From positions 186,001 to 250,000 of the forward strand of contig JAMWFC010000079.1 in NCBI GenBank assembly GCA_027475525.1: DNA of 64,000 nt. The letters run 5' to 3'. This document shows positions 1 to 10,736 of this stretch, one piece after another. The translations under genes and the position numbers were made by a program. Position 1 is the stretch's first letter; each line of letters opens with the position of its first letter. The stretch is from Macrolepiota albuminosa. Lineage: Eukaryota; Basidiomycota; Agaricomycetes; Agaricales; Agaricaceae. Below the pieces are notes generated by a model. That model had not been told where the DNA came from. It made no database searches and was given only the letters and a program-made list of their open reading frames with translations.

Positions 1-168
1 GAATCTAGTCGCTAAATCAGTAGCTTGGGAAAGTGACTTTCCTTATCCACTCTGCGGCAGACATCCCAAGCCTCCTTGACTGTGGGCATAATTGCCCTTG
101 TCTCAAGGGGTCAACCTAGGGCCATCATCCTGGCTGTTACCAGGGGCATCACATCCAGTGGCGCCATC

Positions 169-2195
169 TCAATCAAGGAAGTCTCCTCGATCATGATTGT
201 TGCACCGCCCTGGGTCTGGAGAAGCTTGATTCTCCTGGCCCTGCATTATGAATTGACAACACATCTCGTCAATGGGCTTAGTGCCCTCAAATACGATGCC
301 CTGATCATCAATAAGGGACTGTCCCTTAGTCCTGAGGTTGCCATTGCGCATATGTTGATGCGTGACTCTGTTGCTCAATGTTTCCGCCATGGGCACATGT
401 GGCATCACAGATGCCTCGCTCTTGTCAGGTTCTGCTGAGTTGGGGGCTTTCTGGGAAAGCAACGCCCTTACAATGCAGACTTGATCTACAGATACTCGGG
501 TGTCTGGAACTCTGGGGCTAGGATTCCGGGGTTCAAGACGTGGACAGGGGTAATCCCAGGAGAGGGGACTTGGTCCAGGGGTTTTGGGTTGTGGGTAGCT
601 GGGAGTTGGGTGGGGGTCGAGTCGTGAACCGGAGGTTCTAAGACGAGACCGAGTTAGCAAATTACAAGTCGCGAAGTGCGTACCAAACTTTAGAGCACAC
701 GGTTATTCAAGCGTGCCAGTCAGTGCATACCAATCAAGCAAAGGGCACGCCACAATTCAAGTTATCCAAGTTAATATCAAGACTAGCAAATACAACGGGA
801 AACTACGCTATAAGTACTACGGGACCAGGTCTCGGGGTTCCGGGAGTCATTGAGTAGCGGGCAGGGACTATATACTTGGATCGTGCATGTGAGGCACGCG
901 ATCAATTGGCGTGGAGGGAACTGTGGTGCGTGATGCGTGATGGCCAGAAGCGAGTCGCATGATCCAATCGTTGATCAGGGCTGGTGGTGGCTGATGGTGG
1001 TGTCGGTAGTTGTGATGGCGGGGCGTGTCCTGTGGGGCCAGAGGGAGGGTCCCAGATGGTGTTCCGGGGGTGTCCCGGGGTGGATCCGGAGGGGAGGGGT
1101 CGTGACAGCTCTCCACCTTGAGCATGGTACTATCGCATCCATCTGGGCCTGACATATCTGTCCTAAGGTCTTGGTTATGCATGTGTGGGGGCTCCTCACA
1201 CCACCCTTGTCCTGCTGGAGTATAGAAAGTACTCACCAGTTTTACTTTGGGCACTTCCTGCGCCCATGCTAGTGCCTCCACTAGCTCGATTCCAACGTCT
1301 TGATTGCGATGTGCTGAGCATTCCTTGGAAGTGTGGCTCCAGGGGGTCAAGACCCCCGATTGCCTTGCGGCCTTCCGCTGCAAATACATTTGCAGTTCCA
1401 TAGTGAGCACTCTCACCATCAAATCAGTATATTTTGTACTGAATACATTGGGCACTTTGTGCCCCTGTCGCCTAAGTGCTACTATATGCACTGAAGCGTA
1501 GTGCTTGAGTCGTGCTTGGGTGGTGTATTTCATCACCTCTAGGTGTAAATCCCAGAACACCTGCAAGCGCATGGTGTACGCGGTTTTCAACCGCTGCTCC
1601 TCTGCTCCGGCGTTGTCATTGCTTGACAACTCAATCACATCCTCCAGGAGCTCTGCAACCTCCAGAACTTCATCCACTGCTGGTGTGCATGGAAAGCGGT
1701 TTTCCATGCAGGCTACTTCAGGACTTGCAGCCTCCTCTGGTACCTCCTCTATGCAGGCTTCTGCTATCCTGGAGGGCATTGAGCCTGCTGCAGCCCGCCT
1801 GGTCCCACTACTCCAGCTCGGAGAAATAGTTTCCCCAGTCCATACCGATGACTTGGTGTCTCCTAAGACGCCCTGGGCGCCTGTTGACTGTCGGCCTTCA
1901 TTAGAAGGACCTTTTGAGGCTAGTCAGCTGGACCGTCACAGTCCTCCTGGCAGCTGCATAGCTGGGGGAGTTAATTCCCCTGGCATTTTGTCCTGTGGCC
2001 ATTGCTGACTGTCCTGTTGTGAGCTCTCAGCTCTCCAGGCCTCGCTTCATTCCCAGACAGGTCAGTGCTCCGACCTTGGTCTTGACTGACCTGCATTGGA
2101 CGCTGGCACATTCTGAGTGTCTGCTGGGTCTCCTCATAGGTCATGGGCATTCCGCCCACCGTCAGTGAAAACTGCAGGTATGGGATTACTCATCA
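169..2195 (-). pseudogene. gag-like ORF of an LTR retrotransposon, left-edge copy (decayed)
   Basis: Read leftwards from about 2195, one frame runs with several stops into a long open stretch (1779 to 868), then continues in 660-169. It is homologous to the gag-like ORF at the right edge of the window. Shared blocks are YLQRKAAR followed by a variable spacer and EC, and IDDQG-VFEG followed by D-M--QF. No enzyme domain is visible, so gag (capsid) is inferred from position just inside an LTR and from the paired copy, not from a recognised domain. Stops are mostly TGA/TAG at positions readable as C-to-T or G-to-A changes. The element continues past position 1, so pol is not seen. Confidence 0.6.
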
Positions 2196-2239
2196 ATCCC
2201 CTGTTTGAAATTTGCATGGTGTGGCTGTGCACAAAGCTT

Positions 2240-2545
2240 GAGAAGCTGATAGAGTTCTGTCAACAAACTCAGCAACTGACGTTGGATGCTAGGCAATAGA
2301 TCCTAGCTGGCAGATTCAAAAAAATGTAACGAAGTTACAACTTTGAGAGAGCTTAGTGTGCACACAACACTGAATCAGACCAGACTGGTCTATTGACAAT
2401 GTAGTATACAACAAGAATAAGCTGCTTAATAAGCAGCTGATAAAAGTAATTATAGTAACGTAAATAATAGTATTATATTATATAATAAATGTAATATAAT
2501 ACTGCCTACTACTGTAAGTACAAGCTATGTGGCCAGCGCCACATA
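2240..2545 (-). mobile_element. LTR of the left-edge retroelement (palindrome-rich LTR family)
   Basis: On the minus strand this begins TGTAGTGTAG and contains three inverted repeats: a 9-bp stem GCTATGTGG/CCACATAGC near the 5' end, GCTGCTTAATAAGCAGC in the middle, and AGACCAGTCTGGTCT further on. The same palindromes recur at about 15430, 34390 and 58200-58538. It lies directly upstream of the gag-like ORF in the same orientation, as a 5' LTR would. The 3' boundary is approximate. Confidence 0.6.
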
Positions 2546-4270
2546 GCGGACTACACTACAATTATCAAATCTATGCCAAGTTCCTGGGCAGCAGTAACTG
2601 GCACATTGATGATGGAAAAAACATTGGCAAAAATAATATCAAGACTCACTACACATGCTTTGTTGCTCCATGGACCAAATGCGATAGCTCCATCAAAATC
2701 AGTTCAGGTGCTGTCAACACAAATAGACAGACAACAAGGGGACAAAGATAAGCCAATGTATGAGAACTGTAAGCGAACAGGACATACCAAGGAGAAATGC
2801 TTTAGAAAAGATGGCAGATTGGAAAACCAGTTTCCTGATTGGTAGAAGAAGAACAATAAGACCACTCAAAGCGCAACGATGACAATGCCTCAGTCAAACT
2901 CCACACCCACCGCTATGAAAAATGCAAGCAGCTCATCACAGGCCAACGTGACAGTAGTATCAGCTAACAACACAAACAACAGTCGCTGCTTGGCATTTAC
3001 AGCAACCACTGTATCAGAGCCAGGAATGATGCAGAGTGTTACCACATATGCCAATTCAGCAGCAAGCCATCATTTCTTCACAAATAAAGCAGATTTTGTA
3101 ACATATAGTGCCCCATCACTTGGGAATGTGACAGAATCGACTGCAAAAGAGGGTGAGTTCAAAATACATGGCTGTGGAAAGGTTTGAAAGTGGGTTCAGT
3201 ATAATGGTGAGATAACCAAGCTCACATTCAAAAATGCATTACATGCCCCAGATCTAACACATAAATAATCTGATATCTGTGGGATCTCTGGTGCAAAAAG
3301 GAGTTAGAATAGAAATTGGCAGAGATAGAGCAACTCTTTTTGCAATAAATGTGATACCTTTTTTGCATTGTCCAATCAATGGAACTATGTTCACAGTCGA
3401 ATTTATGGCCCCACTGCCAATGGCTATGGCAACAATGTTGTTACATCACTCAGTTGATTTTGAGACCTGACACCAACAGTTAGGACATGTGGAGGAGAGC
3501 ACGTTACAAAAGATGATCTGCAAGGAGGTGGTTGATGGATTAGACATAACAAAGATGTCAGTAACGGGGAAATGTGAAGACTGTATAATGGGGAAACATG
3601 CATGACAACTATTTGAAGGCACACAGCCAGATATAGTGTATGCTGTAACATTGCTTAGTCAGTTCATGTCAAATCCTGGAAAGCCATACTAGTTAGCATT
3701 GCAGCACATAATGCAATACATCAAAGCAATGTTACACTACTGAGTATGATATGGAGGACCAAACTATCAAGATTACATCCCATGAGGATATTATGACTCT
3801 GATTTTGCAACCGACATAGATACATGCAAATTGATACCTGGTAGAATGTATTTACAAGCTGGAGGACCCACAAGCTGGAGCTCAAAGTTCCAGGATACAG
3901 TATCAACCTCAACTATAGAAGCAGAGTACATCACATTGAGAAGGGCAGCTGAACAGATACAGTGGATGTATGCAGCCTTAGCCAAAGTAGGAATGGCCGT
4001 CCCTAACCCAAGAGAGTTGAAGGGTAACAATAATAGTTCTATAGCAATCACAAAAAATAAGTGAAACCACAACCGAGTCAAGCACATCAATGTTCAACAT
4101 CATTTTATCAGACATTGTATTGAAGAAGAGAAGATATTGATTATGTATGTACTAAGTGAAGACAACCTAGCGGACTTATTCACCAAACTGTTACCCTGAC
4201 CCCAACATGCTAAATTTTGTGCAGCCCTTCAGCTGTTCAAAGCTTAATGCATACAACAAGTCCAGGAGAG
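2546..4270 (+). pseudogene. Ty1/copia retrotransposon remnant (gag zinc knuckle, protease, integrase N-terminus, RNase H)
   Basis: Order on the plus strand: gag end with a CCHC-like knuckle (ENCKRTGHTKEKC, about 2761-2803), an aspartic protease core (ANSAASHH, about 3050), an integrase HHCC region (HQQLGHV...CEDCIMGKH, 3470-3605), then an abrupt jump into the RNase H region (WSSKFQDTVSTSTIEAEY, about 3880-3930; NNNSS, about 4027; DNLADLFTKLLP, about 4165-4197). The integrase core and the reverse transcriptase are missing, so there is a large internal deletion near 3640. Stops and catalytic changes are mostly G-to-A: protease D to N, RNase H D to N, first knuckle Cys to Tyr. Non-functional. 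Confidence 0.85.
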
Positions 4271-4480
4271 TGTTGGGGAGGATCGCAAATGTGTCAAGCA
4301 CGTGATCAGTAGCAAGATAATGGGGGAAGCAGGATATGGACATACCTCAGTCGTTATTACACTAACTGAGGTATGTTGAACCTTTGTACAATAGTTATCA
4401 TGTATGCTAACGACATACGTCAGTCTGTATCAAACAGGTAGACTTATAATACATTTATTATTACACCAACTGAGTCTGTA
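4271..4480 (+). mobile_element. 3' LTR start of the copia remnant
   Basis: A purine-rich tract (CCAGGAGAG) just before 4271 and a TGTTGGGG start, directly after the copia pol end, fit a polypurine tract and LTR start. The far end is not resolved because another repeat begins near 4480. Confidence 0.5.
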
Positions 4481-4570
4481 TCAAACAAGAAATAAGGAAA
4501 TGAATGAAAGGAGAGTGAAGAAATAGGGAGTGAAAGAAGGAAAAAATGAGGAGTCTCCTGACAGAACCTT
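4480..4570. repeat. Fragment of repeat family A (TGTCAG terminus)
   Basis: The purine-rich segment ending in a complement of CTGTCAGGAGACTCCTCAT matches the terminal about 90 bp of the copies at 17058-17511, 31904-32450 and 37310-37669. Confidence 0.55.
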
Positions 4571-4589
4571 CTTTTTAGAGTAATGACAT

Positions 4590-5225
4590 AAGAGTTGGCT
4601 CATTTGAATATTAGAGAATTGCAAGAAAATCACTAAAAATAAAATCAGGAAAAATTCAAAGGCTAACAATATACTGATTTAAGTTTTTTTTTTGAGATTT
4701 ATCAATGCTCAAAAAAATGTGAAAATTTCAAGAGAAATTCAATTGCTCTGTTTTTCAGTAGAACTTCCTGAAAAATCACTGAAAAATCCAGGAAAATTCA
4801 GAGGCTACTGATACACAACTCTTTAGTTTAGTTTAGTTTAGTTTTTTTTTTTTTTTGAGATTTATAAATGCTTAAAAAATCTGAAAAATTCAATCTAGCT
4901 TACATTAATGCTTTGAGAGTTGAGAAAAGCCAAACAAAATGAGGTTGAGGCTGAGATTAAGCACTGAGTTGTGAAATATTAAGGCTTTAACCAAACAAAG
5001 TGAGGCTGAGGCTGGAATTAAGCATTGAGTTCTCTATACATACTTGGAGCCCTAACCAAACAAAGTGAGGTTGGGGTGGAGGCTAAGTTACTTATACATA
5101 CTTGGAGCCCTAACTGAAACTTGGAGCCCTAACCAAACAAAGTGAGGTTGGGGTGGAGGCTAAGTTACTTATACATACTTGGAGCCCTAACTGAACAAAG
5201 TGAGGTTAGGGTGGAGGCTGTGTTG
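4590..5225. repeat. Non-coding AT-rich dispersed repeat B, first copy
   Basis: Blocks such as CAATCTAGCTTACA, AACCAAACAAAGTGAGG and GGAATTAAGCATTGAGTTC recur at about 33230-33550 and 34070-34310. No coding potential is seen. It carries the 77-bp tandem duplication described separately. Confidence 0.55.
5042..5195. repeat. Exact 77-bp tandem duplication
   Basis: Bases 5042-5118 are repeated without change at 5119-5195. The period is exactly 77. See the finding on 77-bp duplications; probably an assembly join. Confidence 0.9.
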
Positions 5226-5474
5226 GGGGAGGGGGTTGAACAAACTACGAAATTTGTGTGAAGGGCACGAATCGTAGCTCGTACTGTAGATGGCTCGCTC
5301 ATCATTACCTTTTGGTATTACCAGAATTCAATAGTCTTTCTATAGTTTTTTCAAGTATCCTCCATTTGTTTCATTTTTCTTGGACCTTGTATACTATTCT
5401 TGGACTTTTTATATGCTTTCCGACCTCAGGCTTCTTATTAAGTACTAGTATATTCAATCTAGTGTAGAGCAAAG

Positions 5475-5809
5475 TGTTGGGACTGAGCGTGCAAAGGCAC
5501 AAGGCCACCGCGAGCATCAAAGAGACAATGCCGCTTTGTACAAAGCCTGGGCCACTAGGGTCATCGGACAAAGAGACAATGACGGACGACAAGTATATAG
5601 ACTAGCTATGGACACAAACACCCTCAGTCGATTACACCAGAGACTGAGGGTGAGTAATTAACCTACTCGTATATTATGGACAACAAACTCACGGTACCAT
5701 AGATAAGCACTTACGGTGTATTGTCTATAGGTACGAAATACAGCCGATTACACCAGAGACTGAGGATGAGCACTTACGGTGTATTGTCTATAGGGTATAA
5801 CTTCTAACA
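5475..5809. mobile_element. Solo LTR with 5-bp target-site duplication
   Basis: The 335-bp segment starts TGTTGG and ends CTAACA, giving TG...CA ends with a short terminal inverted repeat TGTT/AACA. It is flanked on both sides by the 5-bp direct repeat CAAAG (5470-5474 and 5810-5814). It contains an internal TATATAG and two related repeats around GATTACACCAGAGACTGAGG. This is a textbook solo LTR of copia type, about 460 bp upstream of the aldose epimerase start. Confidence 0.85.
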
Positions 5810-5814
5810 CAAAG

Positions 5815-6273
5815 TCCGACGAATCGCCGAATAAAAACAAGGGCCGCTAAAAAAATGCAGCTATCAGCCATGTGACTTGTCTTATCCGTTTCCCTATCGA
5901 GATGACGATTCTAACAGCCAGGCATTTACAATACTGGATACATAGCCAGAAAACAAACCTTCATATTTAACCGCAAATAATCCGGACGTTCGTGACAATG
6001 CAGAGCATGATCTTCTTTCGGCCTCGTGTCCGTGAAAGGATGTCCATGGTTTCCGCATAAAGGAATGTCTGTGAGAGAGATGATCTTCTCCGCAACTCCA
6101 GTGCCAGGAATTCTCAGAGAATGAGTCCGTCAAGTCACCGAAAAAAGGTGTGGAGTTGGAATCTTATTTATACCGATATGCCTCAGCTAACACATAAGAG
6201 AGCAGGACTACAATAAGATCCTTTGAATATTAAAAGACCGGTCGCCAGAAAGAGGGGCTCAGCTCCTTTTACC
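5815..6273. other. Intergenic region upstream of the aldose epimerase
   Basis: No supported gene. It must hold the promoter of the downstream gene, but no TATA box or other specific site can be assigned with confidence. Confidence 0.4.
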
Positions 6274-8039
6274 ATGCTTTTGCATTTCATCGCGTTTAGT
6301 AGCTTGCTCTCTTTGGGCCTTTCTTCTGCGTCATGGGTAAGTTAACCAGCCTGAGGTTTCCATCCGGCTATTCATCTTGTGCTCGTTAGCCCTTTGACGT
6401 GACGACACTGTCGGCGCCGGATGGGTCCATTACAGCAAAGTTCGTGTCTTTTGGTGCTACAATGACCGAACTGTGGGTTAGGGATAAGTACGGGAAAGCA
6501 AGGGATGTGATCCTCGGATACGACGATAATGTATGTGCTCCCAGTCTGGCTCCTCTTCATGTTATACAGAGTTACCTAGATCCTTAGACCCGTCTTTTAA
6601 CCGATCCGGACCATCCAGTGTTCAATCCCATCGTCGGTCGGTCAGTATGAAGCCTTAGGAGTCTTATTCGTGGAAATTGACCAAAAACATCTCGCCAGAT
6701 ACGCGAATCGCATTAAGAATGGTAATTTCAGTTCTGCTCTCAATCGAACCTTTTTAACCTCTGAAAATGGAGGCACGTTTTCGATTCCGATTACGAAAGA
6801 TCCCCAACCAGACGGCCCCAATGTTTATCACATCCCACTAAATAGCGGTGAGCCTATCGCATATTTTCTTGTGCGATGACAATTTTACTGGATGCGCTCG
6901 CAGGACAGGTAAAGTCTTTCAGGTGCGATTTCAAGTCGAAGTTAATCTCAAGACATAACGCTAGGTTACTCTTCACGGTGGTATCTACGGCTGGGATAGA
7001 CGAAACTGGACAATCGTCTCCAAAACAGAAACAAGCGTCACGTACAAGCATATTGATGCTGCAGACGAAGGTTTTCCTGGAAACGTTACGGCATACGTAA
7101 GTTGATTTAATGTTTGAATCCTCTATAGCATTCGTGCACTAATGGTTATCCATTACAGGCTACTCATACCGTCTTCGAAGGCGGTGTTCTGAAAACTGAG
7201 GTCTATGCGACCGCTACACAGCAGGTAAATCGCCCTTTTCGAACGTTGCACTGCGACTGACGAGAAGTGCGATAGACACCCATCATGCTCACGCAACACA
7301 TATATTGGTGAATTATTTTTGACCTTGACACATCTCGTAAACTGATGACTTCCAAGGAATCTGGACGCCTTCCAAGATGGTGTTAACGATATTCTCGGGC
7401 ACTATCTGCAAGTTGATTCCTCGAAAGTCATCGCTGTCGATAGTATTGCCATTCCGACCGGCCCCTTCATCCAGGTTGAAGGAACGCCGTTCGACTTCAG
7501 AAAAGAGGAGCAGATTGGTGCTCGTTGGAATGAGACTATCAATCTCTGTGGTCCTGGTTAGTTTGCTTTCTTGCTACACCTTCGTTCGCCTTTAGCCCTT
7601 TCTAGGATGCCAAGGCTACGATCATGCCTGGGTGTACGACAATACGGAGAGCAGTAAGATTGGAACTTCACTCTGGAGTGATACCTCTGGTATCAGGTGG
7701 GTGCAGTTTTGTGTAGCCTCTACGATCAATTGACGACAGCCTCAGGGTCGATATCTCTACGGATCAACCAGCCGTTCAAGTGTATACCTCCTTTTGGTTA
7801 AATACGACTCGGAAGGAAATACATGGTGGACCAAGTCTTACTTATGGCAGATGGTCTGCAGTAGCCATTGAACAAGAGGGCTACATTGACGCAATCAACA
7901 CACCGGAATGGGGTGTGGATCAGATCTGTGAGAGTATTTCACTCTATGTAGTGGCGAATCGACTCACGATACCAAAATAGATCATCCTGGAAGAGACTTC
8001 AAATGGAGCTCGACGTACAAATTCTCTGTCAACGAGTGA
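6274..8039 (+). CDS. Secreted aldose 1-epimerase (mutarotase), about 10 exons
   Basis: Catalyses interconversion of alpha and beta anomers of aldoses, here probably outside the cell. Exons I can splice: 6274-6336, 6390-6530, 6588-6640, 6699-6847, (micro-exon 6904-6908), 6965-7096, 7159-7224, 7276-7307, about 7358-7556, 7606-7696, 7746-7927, 7981-8039. The first exon gives MLLHFIAFSSLLSLGLSSA, a signal peptide. Family blocks follow in order: VSFGATMTELWV, GYDDN, DPDHPVFNPIVGRYANRI, VTLHGGIYGWDRRNW, a histidine in TPIMLTQHIYWNLD, and the C-terminal AIEQEGYIDAINTPEWGVDQ, whose first glutamate aligns with the family's catalytic Glu. The length fits the family. The join between LNSG and VTLHGG stays in frame only if a 5-nt micro-exon is used. 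Phase consistency and family similarity are strong; individual splice sites are my reading. Confidence 0.9.
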
Positions 8040-8577
8040 AGCGGTGTACGCTTCCGTTCATCACCGTTTATCGCTGAGCTATGTAGTAGACTGAAGAATA
8101 TGGACGTCAGTCCTTTACAAGTTAAAGCCACTTGTTCTATGTACCTGTTTTTTTTTTCATGCCAATAAATCATTCATTTTGTCTACTGATTGCGCAACTT
8201 TCAAACATATGGTCTTCAAGTTCGGCTAAGCTCGGCAATCTGATGATTCTACATAACATAGATATCGAGGTACGTGACGCATACTTAGACGCATCCCTTG
8301 GGATATTGTCTGGCTGCCATCTGTCAATGGTTTTGGAAAATTTAATATCCTGTCCTGTATGGAGCTCGACGAGGGAGAAGGACTCTAATGGATATTATGA
8401 GACGGCTCTGAGAAACGATTTTCCTGGTTTATTACGCTGTGCCTTGACACGAGGAAGGTCTTAATTTTTGATGCGGGTGTGACAGCTGTTTCTCTTGCGT
8501 ACAATTATGTCACTGGTAGATATGGACTTAGTTGATTTTTGCCTCATGGCCTTGCACATCTCTGTCTTGTCCTTATC
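8040..8577. other. Intergenic, no supported gene
   Basis: Small open frames are present but without recognisable motifs or consistent splicing. It holds the 3' region of the epimerase and the promoter of the next gene, both plus strand. Confidence 0.4.
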
Positions 8578-10262
8578 ATGTCCGATGCGCTCAGTGCACC
8601 AGAGCTTGCTGACACTGCAAATCATTTGTGCGTGTTTCTTATCTTTTTCTCGGTATACACCCTCACGCGACTTGCAGGATGGCGGCCAAAATGTTCTCTC
8701 TTGCTGCGTGTGGTTGGTGCACCAGTTGATCACTGCTTTTCTTATTCCATCCTACGACCACAGTTATGCTTTTTTATGACATGGCTATCACAATGGGGGA
8801 TGAGGTGGAAAGGATATGGCTGCGGCCGTATACACCGATGACGATATTATGGACCATGGTGAGTTAGATTGCTCGAATTCTCTTCAGGCATCTAAGTGAA
8901 ATCAGAATCGTTATCTTTCGCCACTAGGTTACATTATCATTATCATCTGCAAGCCTGGTTTTTTCTTGTTTTTCATGGTTTTTGGCCGCTAAAACTGCTC
9001 TCTAGCCTTTCATGATCCATGGAGCAAGTCCGTCTGTGACCGTTATGTACTGTTCCCGGAGGCTCTCAAGGTGGTGACGTCGTTTACAATCGGAGGTACG
9101 TTCATCCCGTCTACGTGTTTTATCAACCAAAGCGGTCCTTCAGTCATCTTTGTCCTGAGATTATACGCCATATACTCTCGGAGCGTGACAATAGCGGTAT
9201 TAGGCGGTCTCCTCCTTGCGGCGGAACTAGTTATCAAGATTGTACGCTGATTCTTCTTGATTACCCTCATTGACATTAATGGTTGTTATCTGATGCTAGT
9301 GGTCATTCATGGACGGGACGAGGCTCGACCTTCCGGAAGGTACCCGAAACTCATCGTAGGTAAGCTTGACATGATAGCTAAATCTTCTTCATAGGTCTCG
9401 TTGGCTGTATCTTAGTCGGAAGGACTCATTTGTCAGTGTTCATACCTTTGGAGTCGGAATCGTTTCATTGAATAAACCAGACGGTTTGCCTTCACGTGGA
9501 TAGCAGAATTGGCTTTTGGTTCGCGTTATCACAGGTCGGGAACTTACCCATCGCACTGACACTATCTTTATAGACTCAGTTATATTCTTTGCGACTCTCT
9601 ATCGCGTGTTTCAGCATAATCGTCTCCGGCACGGCACTGGGAAGACCCTCTTGGATCGGATACTTCATGATGGTTTGTTTTAGCCTTATTCAATTCAGCA
9701 GTCCTTCATTCTCAGCGCAAAACAGGAGTGCTTTATTTTGCTGTTATCTTTATTGTAAATCTTGTCACAGTCCTTATATTTATGGTGAGCCGTTACTTGA
9801 GATGTTCATGGAATAGTTCTTATATCAGATTTAAGCTCGCTCCTGTAGGTTACTTTGGCATGTGTGTGGACAAATAACCGACCCATTCTGTTATATGTAT
9901 ATATAGCCAGACATCAAGGCTATTAATGCGAGCTTCAGTACCTTGTAAGTTGTAACCATCTTTCATTAAAGCCATACATAATCCATTTCGAACCCTTAGA
10001 ATTACAAACGTTATGGTGTCAAGACTAATTCTCAACCTACGTCAACCTCCTGATGGGGTTGTAGTCATTCAATCTGGCTTAGGAACACCTGGAGTTGAAT
10101 TGGCCCCTGGTCAGTAACGAGTCATTTGCTGCATTTGTACTGCCCTTTCTGAGACTTCTATCATCTGTTTCTCTAGATGAAGAGGACATGGGCTTGCCGA
10201 AGACTCTATTTCGCCTCCGTTACAAGCTCTACGCCCTTCATCAACATGCATCAACGCGTTAA
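8578..10262 (+). CDS. DUF6533-type seven-helix membrane protein
   Basis: First exons 8578-8627, 8678-8712, 8764-8858 and from 8906 join in frame to give MSDALSAPELADTANHLMAA...VMLFYDMAITMGDEVERIWL...MNRYLSPLGYIIII, the hallmark N-terminus of the DUF6533 family (Agaricomycete multi-helix membrane proteins of unknown function). Later exons give FHDPWSKSVCDRYVLFPEAL, a helix LRLYAIYSRSVTIAVLGGLL, TWIAELAFGSVIFFATLYR, VLYFAVIFIVNLVTVLIFM and ITNVMVSRLILNLRQ. The tail ends YKLYALHQHASTR before TAA at 10260-10262. Expected topology is about seven helices in the plasma or an internal membrane. Introns are 46-70 nt. The start was chosen because it precedes the conserved domain by the usual short leader; the ligand and partners are unknown. 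Confidence 0.8.
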
Positions 10263-10736
10263 AAGTCGCTAAGACTAGGTTAAACTTGTAGTGTTATCGG
10301 CGAATTACACACGTGTTACTAGAATACTGGGTGGTTCACCTTTGGGAGCATGATCATCATACAGTAATCTGGACCTTGGGGTATCCTTGCTAACGACAAT
10401 CCAAAAAGTTTAGAAAGAGGTTATCATGAGTCCAGAACCTGTGTATCCAAAATAGATTAATACAGATATTAAACCTCAGTCTAATAAAGAAAGATTAAGG
10501 GTGCTGCCTTTGAACTATCAGTAAATATGCAGGTAAATAAAAGCGTCTTTGTTTATAGTATGAGAAAGGACAGTATGTGGACTGGCACAGAAAATTTGTC
10601 TGGATGCGACCGTCAACCTCCAACGTTATTTACTACGAGCATCATAAGGAAGGAGACTAACAATCAGTCACCGACACCTTGTACAGCACAACGTAATCAA
10701 GATAAGCGTCCGTTTAAGATATTGATTCATACCGGG
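10263..10736. other. Convergent intergenic region
   Basis: Lies between the 3' ends of the plus-strand seven-helix gene and the minus-strand kinase gene. No gene or clear repeat is seen. Confidence 0.4.

Noticed and set aside
5894..6133. 79-codon minus-strand frame upstream of the epimerase
   Set aside because: No motif, no splice chain, and it lies in the promoter region.
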